A DNA stretch of 5,748 bases from Aromatoleum sp. (lineage in GTDB: Bacteria > Pseudomonadota > Gammaproteobacteria > Burkholderiales > Casimicrobiaceae): the NCBI GenBank assembly GCA_010365205.1, contig JAAFGU010000169.1, positions 1 through 5,748 of the forward strand. Reading direction: 5' to 3'. The notes beneath the pieces were generated by a model. The model was given only the letters and a program-made list of their open reading frames with translations, searched no databases and was not told the origin of the DNA. The position numbers were made by a program, and so were the translations under genes. Positions 1 through 5,013 of the stretch are shown in pieces. How positions within the stretch are numbered: position 1 is the stretch's first letter; the number at the start of each line of letters is the position of its first letter.

Positions 1-2
1 AC

Positions 3-86
3 GCCCGACGGCGCGTCGAGGCCCGCTACTCGCACGCCGCCGGGGAGCACGCGATTCGCGACGCGTTCGCGGCCGTCACGCTGTAG
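3..86 (+). CDS. 3' end of an unidentified gene, possibly a glycosyltransferase (partial)
   Basis: The frame starting at base 3 is open from the left edge to a TAG at 84-86 and gives 27 C-terminal residues ending AFAAVTL. The tail is charged and helical, with a VEARYS segment about 20 residues from the end. An R-x-x-V-E-x-R-Y/F-S pattern is common at the C-terminus of GT4-type glycosyltransferases, so that is a possible identity, but it rests on very few residues. The stretch is strongly GC-rich, like the transporter operon at the right of the window and unlike the minus-strand operon next to it. It converges on the minus-strand hydrolase gene. Confidence 0.45.
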   Translation, partial: ARRRVEARYSHAAGEHAIRDAFAAVTL

Positions 87-253
87 TTGCCCCACCCGCT
101 ATTGGTGGTGCGCGGTCGTGGCGCTCCGGATGAGCCTGCCCGGTGATCGGCCTGAACGAGGCCGCCGCCTCGCTCGCGGCAGCAACCGCTACGTTTCGCC
201 GCTGCCGACGACTCCGAGTGATTCGAACCGCGTTGCGAGCGAAATCCGTCGGA
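87..253. other. Convergent intergenic region with two short dyads
   Basis: This non-coding gap separates the stops of two converging genes. Two perfect inverted repeats are visible. One is a 6-bp stem CGGCCT/AGGCCG at 148-153 and 159-164 with a 5-base loop. The other is a 7-bp stem CGGCAGC/GCTGCCG at 177-183 and 201-207 with a 17-base loop. Neither is followed by a T tract on either strand, so they are not classical intrinsic terminators. They could still stall polymerase or protect 3' ends. No gene is convincing here. Confidence 0.4.
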
Positions 254-1192
254 TCAACCGCTTTGCCCGTGCGGCTGCCCATGAGTCTTCGCCACCCGAT
301 CGCCGCTCTCCACACTTTGACCCAGAACCTCCGTCATCAACGCGGGGAGCCTTCCCTGCGTCAGTGCCCAAGCGAGAACCGTATGTTCCGCGCAGTTCTC
401 CACTTCCGACAAGCGCGACGGGACGAGCTTCGCGAGAGCGTTGGCGGCCGCCGCATCGCCCCTGTTGTCGGCGCCATAGACCAAAACCAGTTCGGGAAAC
501 GGACGCTGTCTCGACGCGAGCAACGCCGCGTAGGGTTCAGCATTTACTCCGGAGTCTGGGAGCTTGGAAGCGAAATCGTGAAAATCCCGCCCGCAGACCG
601 AGACGCCTCTGTCGAAGCCGAGCGCGATCGACGCCAGCACCGCGGGTATCCCCCCTCCACTGGTTCCGAGCGCGATGGCATTTCGATACCAGCGCGGGTC
701 GACGTGCCGCGGCAGATTGGCGAGGACGTCGAAGAAAGTTCCGCCCAGCCCCGGAATTCCAAGGGCGAATCGGGTCCTCGAGAAATCGCGCAGGACGATG
801 ACGTCGTACGCCGCCGGGTTCAGGCAATCGAGCAACCACGGCATGGGCAACATCAGGCGGTGAAAGTGACCGGCAAACCCTATGATCAGCGACTTCCTTG
901 CGGTCGATCCGACGTCGGCCGTGTACAGGGTCATGCCCTTGAAGATTCCCCTCCGCTGGAACTCGACAGGTCGAGCGTTGCCGATCGGGAAAAAGCCCTC
1001 GAGCCGCGCGGCCCAACGGCGGCTGGGTGAATCCAGGGGCTCGCAAGCGGCTGCGACGCGCAGATGCCGCGCTTCCGCGGGCGTCAGGTAGTTCTCGAGG
1101 GCGATCTGGAGCTTGTTGAGCTGATTCTCGGTACGACAGCGACTGATGCGCCGCCGATAGAGTTGGTACAGCCGGTCGATTTGCTTCGACAT
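254..1192 (-). CDS. Alpha/beta-hydrolase-fold protein, candidate thioesterase or acyl transferase of the carrier cassette
   Basis: A 312-residue protein that appears cytosolic, with no signal peptide or membrane segment. The fold is inferred from a serine-hydrolase layout. A strand followed by G-F-A-G-H at about residues 105-109 resembles an oxyanion loop. The nucleophile elbow G-T-S-G-G lies at 176-180 with Ser178. A strand L-V-L-V-Y-G-A-D carries the likely acid Asp242, and E-N-C-A-E-H carries the likely base His270. About 70 mostly charged, helical residues precede the first core strand. It is the third gene of the operon, 58 bases after the carrier protein stop, so release of acyl groups from that carrier or their transfer is the natural inference. 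I chose the ATG at 1190-1192; an in-frame TTG at 1208-1210 would add six residues without a better ribosome site. The substrate is unknown, and an esterase or lipase unrelated to the carrier cannot be excluded. Confidence 0.75.
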   Translation of the reverse strand: MSKQIDRLYQLYRRRISRCRTENQLNKLQIALENYLTPAEARHLRVAAACEPLDSPSRRWAARLEGFFPIGNARPVEFQRRGIFKGMTLYTADVGSTARKSLIIGFAGHFHRLMLPMPWLLDCLNPAAYDVIVLRDFSRTRFALGIPGLGGTFFDVLANLPRHVDPRWYRNAIALGTSGGGIPAVLASIALGFDRGVSVCGRDFHDFASKLPDSGVNAEPYAALLASRQRPFPELVLVYGADNRGDAAAANALAKLVPSRLSEVENCAEHTVLAWALTQGRLPALMTEVLGQSVESGDRVAKTHGQPHGQSG

Positions 1193-1250
1193 GGGCGTAC
1201 TCTGGCGCAACGCGCGCGCTCAAGTCAACTGCAAGCACACGCTCATCCGC

Positions 1251-1526
1251 CTATTGTGGCGCCGACTTCAGCTTTTCCAGAATGCAACGTTCGATGGCAT
1301 CCGTCGAAGCGAGCTCCGCGAGTTGGGTCGGCAGCAACGTTACCCTCGTGGAAAGCTCGATGGCGATACAGAATTCCATCCTGGCCAGGCTGTCGATGCC
1401 GAGGTCCGCCAGCTCGATGTTCATGCCATCCGCCAAATAGGATCGGCTCATTTGTTCGTCGAACGCGCCCGGTGCGGCAACCTTCAATGCTTCGAAAAGG
1501 GCCAGACGAAGTTGCGCGCCTTCCAT
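1251..1526 (-). CDS. Stand-alone acyl/peptidyl carrier protein
   Basis: A 91-residue protein of normal carrier-protein length. The sequence D-L-G-I-D-S-L at residues 41-47 is the phosphopantetheine attachment motif, with Ser46 as the modified residue. It is followed by the amphipathic recognition helix (A-R-M-E-F-C-I-A-I-E). Helix I is represented by the first 20 residues and the last helix by I-E-R-C-I-L-E-K-L. A phosphopantetheinyl transferase is needed for activation and is not in this window. The ATG lies only 11 bases after the ligase stop, with a weak GGGCGG upstream, so co-translation with the ligase is likely. That pairing implies the ligase loads this carrier. It is too divergent by eye to be the housekeeping fatty-acid ACP and lacks the fab neighbours of acpP. 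Whether the cargo is a fatty acid, an aryl acid or an amino acid cannot be read from the sequence. Confidence 0.88.
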   Translation of the reverse strand: MEGAQLRLALFEALKVAAPGAFDEQMSRSYLADGMNIELADLGIDSLARMEFCIAIELSTRVTLLPTQLAELASTDAIERCILEKLKSAPQ

Positions 1527-1537
1527 TGGCCGCCCGG

Positions 1538-3079
1538 TCAGCTGCCCGGCACCACAAGGCCGATCAACTCACGTTTCATGATCTTGCCTGTGGTGTTTCT
1601 CGGGAGTGCGTCCAGCACGATTATCTTTCGCGGCGCACGCACGCCCAGACGCTCGCGCACCCAGGCCATCAGCTCGTCAACGCCGACCTTCGCCGGATGA
1701 TGCAGCTCGACTGCCGCCACGGGTATGTCGCCGTGAACGGTCGATGAAATGGCGAAGGCGGCAGCGGCCCTGACCGCCGGATGCTCTTCGAGCACCCGCT
1801 CGATTTCAGCGGGAAAGATCTTGATGCTGTGCAGATTCATCATGTCGTCGGTGCGGCCGTGAATGCACAGCGCCCCTCCGCGGGTCAAGGCGCCGGCATC
1901 CCCCGGATAGAACCAGCCATCCTTGAAGTGACGAGACGTGGCGACGGGGTCCTGATAGTACCCGCGAATCATGCCCTCTGAGCGAACCCGTACCTCGCCG
2001 GGCTCGCCGGCCGGAACCCGTCGGCCTTCGCGGTCGACGATCTCGAGCGCGATCCATGGAACCGGACGGCCCACCGTTTCGGGAGCTTCATCGCGATTGT
2101 CAGGGTAAGTGCTGGTGATTCGCCCGATTTCCCGGGCGCCGTAGTTGACGAACAAACGTGCGCCGACCACTGTCTCGAACGCGTGACGCAGCTTTGCAGA
2201 GACTCGGGAACCGCTGACAAATACTCTCGTGCGGGCCGGCAAACGGCCGTGGACGGAACAATCGACAACAATGTCCGATGCCTGCAACACGCTCAGTTCC
2301 AGCCACGTCACATCGAGGCTTGCACAAAGCTCTTGCGCAGACAGTGGCGGCGAAGACAACGGCGACCGCAGAACGGACGTCAGCCCGAGGTAGAGACTAT
2401 AGAGCCGCCGGGTCTTTGCCGGGTAATCCTCCACGGGGACAAGCATCAATGTCCTGTCCACCGACGTCAGCGCCTGGGCTTGACTCATTCGTTCGGCGCG
2501 CCGCGACATCGCACGCTGGCTGAGCGCGATGACCTTGGGTTGCCCGGTCGTGCCGGAGCTCGTAAAGTAAATCGCCGGCGCATCCGGATCGGCCGCGACA
2601 GCGGCGCGGGGATTGTCATGGGTCGCCGCGGCAAGGATTTCGGGGGTCAACCACAATGCCTCCCGCCCGGGCAGAACGTGCCGTGGGTCGGTCACGATGG
2701 TGCGAACCACCGAGAGCCTGTCCGCCAGATGCAGCCTCATGGCGAGAGGATCGTGAGTCGCGAGGCACACCTGCGGAATGCCGAGATGCAACAACGCCAG
2801 CGTCACCACCAAGTGAGTGAACTCATCGCCAATGGTGATACCTACAACTTCTGATCGCGTGCATCCTTCGCGGACCATCCAGCCCGCGCAAGTCTGTACC
2901 CGGCCGAGCAATTCGGCATAACTCGACTCGCGCCCCGGCATCGCAATTGCGAGCGAGGCCCGCGGGTCCATGGCATGTTGAATGAGCCTTTCGCCGAAGA
3001 GTGTCTGCATGGTCGCGTGGATTTTTTGTCTGAAGGCTGCGCGATTTCGACTGCGTTCTTCCTGATCATCGCGGCCCAT
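1538..3079 (-). CDS. AMP-forming acyl/aryl ligase (ANL superfamily adenylating enzyme)
   Basis: A 513-residue adenylation enzyme of about normal length. It would make an acyl-AMP from ATP and a carboxylic acid, then pass the acyl group to a pantetheine thiol. Motifs in order are: the P-loop T-S-S-G-T-T-G-Q-P-K at 173-182 (A3); N-Y-G-A-R-E at 312-317 (A5); G-W-F-Y-P-G-D at 388-394 (A7); G-R-T-D-D at 408-412 (A8 start); and P-R-N-T-T-G-K at 493-499 with catalytic Lys499 (A10). A5 has Arg316 where Thr or Ser is usual, and A8 has Ser418 near the position normally held by Gly. It is the first gene of the operon, directly followed by a carrier protein, so a carrier rather than CoA is the likely acceptor (inference). 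The first ATG (3077-3079) has only a weak CGGCGG upstream. An internal ATG at 3008-3010, residue 24, is a plausible alternative start that would trim a charged N-terminal tail. The substrate is unknown. Confidence 0.9.
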   Translation of the reverse strand: MGRDDQEERSRNRAAFRQKIHATMQTLFGERLIQHAMDPRASLAIAMPGRESSYAELLGRVQTCAGWMVREGCTRSEVVGITIGDEFTHLVVTLALLHLGIPQVCLATHDPLAMRLHLADRLSVVRTIVTDPRHVLPGREALWLTPEILAAATHDNPRAAVAADPDAPAIYFTSSGTTGQPKVIALSQRAMSRRAERMSQAQALTSVDRTLMLVPVEDYPAKTRRLYSLYLGLTSVLRSPLSSPPLSAQELCASLDVTWLELSVLQASDIVVDCSVHGRLPARTRVFVSGSRVSAKLRHAFETVVGARLFVNYGAREIGRITSTYPDNRDEAPETVGRPVPWIALEIVDREGRRVPAGEPGEVRVRSEGMIRGYYQDPVATSRHFKDGWFYPGDAGALTRGGALCIHGRTDDMMNLHSIKIFPAEIERVLEEHPAVRAAAAFAISSTVHGDIPVAAVELHHPAKVGVDELMAWVRERLGVRAPRKIIVLDALPRNTTGKIMKRELIGLVVPGS

Positions 3080-3106
3080 CCGCCGATTTCGGCAATCTGA
3101 ACCAAC

Positions 3107-3134
3107 ATTCTAGCCGTACAACGAGCGCGATCGA
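3107..3134 (-). promoter_or_regulatory. Candidate promoter of the ligase-carrier-hydrolase operon
   Basis: On the minus strand, TAGAAT at 3112-3107 matches the sigma-70 -10 consensus at five of six positions. A poor -35 candidate, TCGATC (three of six matches), lies 16 bases upstream at 3134-3129. Transcription would begin near 3100, leaving a leader of about 20 bases before the ligase ATG at 3079. The good -10 and poor -35 suggest a weak or activator-dependent promoter. The call comes from hexamer matching alone. Confidence 0.35.
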
Positions 3135-3212
3135 CGCGCCCGCGCGCTATCCCGGCCCGGTGAACGAGGCGTTCCGGCGACCGACGGGCGTCGCGCGCGC
3201 CCCACGCTCGCA

Positions 3213-3242
3213 TTGACGTTCCGGCGCTGGAGCCGCCACAAT
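3213..3242 (+). promoter_or_regulatory. Candidate sigma-70 promoter of the DUF1028-peptide transporter operon
   Basis: TTGACG at 3213-3218 matches the -35 consensus at five of six positions. CACAAT at 3237-3242 matches the -10 at four of six, and the spacer is 18 bases. Transcription would start near 3249, about 15 bases before the ATG at 3264. A weak GGA at 3255-3257 sits six bases before that ATG. The TTG of the -35 box is also the most upstream in-frame start codon of the gene, so the promoter reading supports the shorter protein. Confidence 0.4.
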
Positions 3243-3263
3243 GCCGCGCATGTCGGAACGCCC

Positions 3264-3977
3264 ATGACCTGGTCCATCGTCGCCCGCGATCCCGACAGCG
3301 GCGCCTTCGGCGTGGCGATCGCCACCCGTTTTTTTGCCGTGGGCGCACTGTGCCCGCACGCCGAAGGCGGCGTCGGCGCGCTGGCGACGCAGGCGCTGAT
3401 CAATCCGACTTACGGACCGCGCGGCTTGCGCCTCCTGCGCGAAGGCGTGCCGGCGCAAGCGGTCGTCGACATCCTGACCGCCTCCGACGCCGGGCGCGAA
3501 GCGCGCCAATTGCACGTGCAGGACGCCGCCGGGAGAATCGCCGCTCGTACCGGCTCGGCGTGTATCCCCTGGTGCGGGCACATCATCGGCGCCGGTTTCT
3601 CCGTCGCCGGCAACATGCTCGCGGGAGCGCAGGTGATCGACGACACTGCCGGCGCGTACCAAGCGCATGCCGCGTTACCTTTTCCGCAGCGGCTGATCCG
3701 CGCGCTGCAGGCCGGCGAAGCGGCCGGCGGCGACAAGCGCGGCAAGCAGTCGGCCGCCCTCGTGATCTACACCCACGAGGAATATCCGGCGCTCGATCTA
3801 CGCGTCGACGATCATGCCGATCCGCTCACCGAACTCGCCCGGCTCGAGGTCGTGAGCCGCGAGCGCTTCGTGCATTTCGCGCGCTTCTTCGCCACTCGCG
3901 CGCATCCGGCCGGCGTCTTCGATCGCGCGGTGATCGACGACGCCATCGCCCGCGCGACGGCCGGGAGCGCGAAGTGA
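3264..3977 (+). CDS. DUF1028 family protein (Ntn-hydrolase superfamily, COG3342)
   Basis: A 237-residue protein, the usual length for this family. Family-typical segments are visible in order: N-terminal M-T-W-S-I-V-A-R-D-P; G-V-G-A-L-A-T-Q-A and N-P-T-Y-G-P-R-G-L around 37-55; R-T-G-S-A-C-I-P-W at 95-103; G-F-S-V-A-G-N-M-L at 111-119; G-G-D-K-R-G-K-Q-S-A-A-L at 155-166; and L-R-V-D-D-H at 179-184. The family's biochemical role is not established; a hydrolase or amidase activity is inferred from the superfamily. Starting at ATG 3264 places Thr2 behind the initiator Met, so Met removal would expose an N-terminal Thr, as in many Ntn hydrolases. An in-frame TTG at 3213 would add 17 residues and bury it. 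The stop overlaps the GTG start of the next gene by four bases, so it is translationally coupled to peptide-transporter ATPases and probably acts on a related peptide or amide. Confidence 0.88.
   Translation: MTWSIVARDPDSGAFGVAIATRFFAVGALCPHAEGGVGALATQALINPTYGPRGLRLLREGVPAQAVVDILTASDAGREARQLHVQDAAGRIAARTGSACIPWCGHIIGAGFSVAGNMLAGAQVIDDTAGAYQAHAALPFPQRLIRALQAGEAAGGDKRGKQSAALVIYTHEEYPALDLRVDDHADPLTELARLEVVSRERFVHFARFFATRAHPAGVFDRAVIDDAIARATAGSAK
3963..3967 (+). promoter_or_regulatory. Ribosome binding site that fixes the GTG start of dppD
   Basis: GGGAG lies six bases before the GTG at 3974, inside the end of the DUF1028 gene. The reading frame stays open far upstream but shows only arginine-rich shadow sequence there, and the next in-frame ATG falls past the Walker A motif. 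The site therefore decides the start. Confidence 0.6.
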
Positions 3978-4990
3978 GCGCGGCGACGGACGCCGGCGCC
4001 GCCGCGACGGCGCTGCTTGCGGTTGCCGATCTCACCGTCACCTTCCGCACCGACCAGGGTCTCGCCCGTGCGGTCGACGGGATCTCGTTCGAACTTCACG
4101 CCGGCGAGACATTGGGAATCGTCGGCGAATCGGGTTGCGGCAAGAGCGTCACCGCGCTGGCGGTGATGGGTTTGATTCCGTCCCCGCCCGGCACCGTGAC
4201 CGGGCGCGTCGCATTCGAAGGACGCAATCTCGTCGGCGTTGCTCCGCGCGCGCTCGCCGATCTGCGCGGCAACCGGATGGCGATGATCTTCCAGGAGCCG
4301 ATGACGGCGCTCAATCCCGCGTTCACCGTCGGCGATCAGCTGACCGAAGTGCTGCTGCGCCATCGGCGGACCGATCGTCGGGCGGCGCGTGCCGCCGCCA
4401 TCGCGATGCTGGAGCGCGTGCGCATCCCGGCGGCCGAGGCTCGCTTCGACGATTATCCGCACCGGCTGTCCGGCGGCATGCGCCAGCGCGTGATGATTGC
4501 GATGGCGCTCCTCTGCGCGCCGGCGCTCCTGGTCGCCGACGAACCGACCACCGCGCTCGACGTCACGATCCAGGCACAGGTGCTCGATCTCATGCGTGCG
4601 CTGCGCGCGGAAATGCGCACGGCGATCATGCTGATCACCCACGATCTGGGCGTCGTCGCGGAGATGGCCGACCGGGTCATCGTGATGTACGCCGGACAGA
4701 TCGTCGAGGAAGCGAGCGTCGCGGCGCTGTTCGAAGCGCCGCAGCACCCCTACACCGTCGGCCTGCTGGGAGCGATTCCGGCGCTCGGAACGCGAAAGGG
4801 AAGACTGACCGCGATCGACGGTCTGGTGCCCAGCGCGACCGTGATGGCGGAAGGCTGCCGCTTCGCGCCGAGGTGCCCGTTCGCCGACGCGCGCTGTCGG
4901 CGCGAGGCGCCGCCGCTGATCTGGCTCGAACTCGGGCACGCGTCACGCTGCTGGAAAGCTCCGCTCGAGCATCAGTTGGCGGCAGCATGA
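3974..4990 (+). CDS. dppD: Peptide ABC transporter ATP-binding protein, DppD/OppD type
   Basis: A 338-residue ATPase that, paired with the next gene product, would power a dipeptide/oligopeptide importer at the inner face of the membrane. Visible motifs are: Walker A G-E-S-G-C-G-K-S at 51-58; Q-loop Gln107 in F-Q-E-P-M-T-A-L-N-P, typical of the DppD side; signature L-S-G-G-M-R-Q-R at 165-172; Walker B L-L-V-A-D-E-P at 185-191; D-loop A-L-D; and switch His223. The C-terminal peptide-transporter extension starts at H-P-Y-T (258-261) and carries Cys295, Cys301, Cys308 and Cys326, in the spacing associated with an iron-sulfur cluster in DppD proteins. The GTG start overlaps the DUF1028 stop (GTGA, 3974-3977). 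The stop overlaps the ATG of a mini-ORF (ATGA, 4987-4990). Which peptides are carried cannot be told from the ATPase; Opp, Dpp and glutathione-type systems share these features. Confidence 0.94.
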   Translation: MSAATDAGAAATALLAVADLTVTFRTDQGLARAVDGISFELHAGETLGIVGESGCGKSVTALAVMGLIPSPPGTVTGRVAFEGRNLVGVAPRALADLRGNRMAMIFQEPMTALNPAFTVGDQLTEVLLRHRRTDRRAARAAAIAMLERVRIPAAEARFDDYPHRLSGGMRQRVMIAMALLCAPALLVADEPTTALDVTIQAQVLDLMRALRAEMRTAIMLITHDLGVVAEMADRVIVMYAGQIVEEASVAALFEAPQHPYTVGLLGAIPALGTRKGRLTAIDGLVPSATVMAEGCRFAPRCPFADARCRREAPPLIWLELGHASRCWKAPLEHQLAAA

Positions 4991-5013
4991 ACGCCTCGAC
5001 GAAGGCACGTTGA
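4987..5013 (+). CDS. Eight-codon mini-ORF linking the two ATPase genes
   Basis: The frame reads MNASTKAR and stop. Its ATG overlaps the dppD stop as ATGA at 4987-4990, and its TGA overlaps the dppF ATG as TGATG at 5011-5015. A weak GGCGG lies four bases before its ATG. It contains the GAAGG (5001-5005) that serves as ribosome site for dppF. If translated, it could relay terminating ribosomes from dppD to dppF. It may equally be an incidental overlap with no product. Confidence 0.3.
   Translation: MNASTKAR
5001..5005 (+). promoter_or_regulatory. Ribosome binding site of dppF
   Basis: GAAGG lies seven bases before the ATG at 5013-5015 and supports that start for the truncated second ATPase gene. 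Confidence 0.55.

Noticed and set aside
148..207. Intrinsic terminator between the converging genes
   Set aside because: Both dyads are short and have no T tract on either strand. They are reported only as dyads.
143..1030. Long plus-strand open frame of 295 codons across the hydrolase gene
   Set aside because: The translation is arginine-rich with no recognisable motif, and the opposite strand carries a convincing hydrolase with triad residues. It is an antisense shadow.
1208..1210. TTG as start of the hydrolase
   Set aside because: It adds only six residues and has no better upstream ribosome site than the ATG at 1190-1192. It remains possible but is not preferred.
1221..1247. Eight-codon minus-strand frame beginning with ATG just after the carrier protein stop
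   Set aside because: It does not touch the hydrolase start and lacks the overlapping stop-start pattern seen between the ATPase genes. It is likely chance.
3350..3973. Upstream in-frame extension of dppD within the DUF1028 gene
   Set aside because: The extension is low-complexity arginine-rich sequence in the wrong frame of DUF1028. The GTG at 3974 has a good ribosome site and an overlap typical of operons.
3812..4939. Long minus-strand open frame of 375 codons across dppD
   Set aside because: Composition is Arg/Gly/Ala-rich and shows no domain. The plus strand encodes complete ABC ATPase motifs here, so this is a GC-driven shadow.
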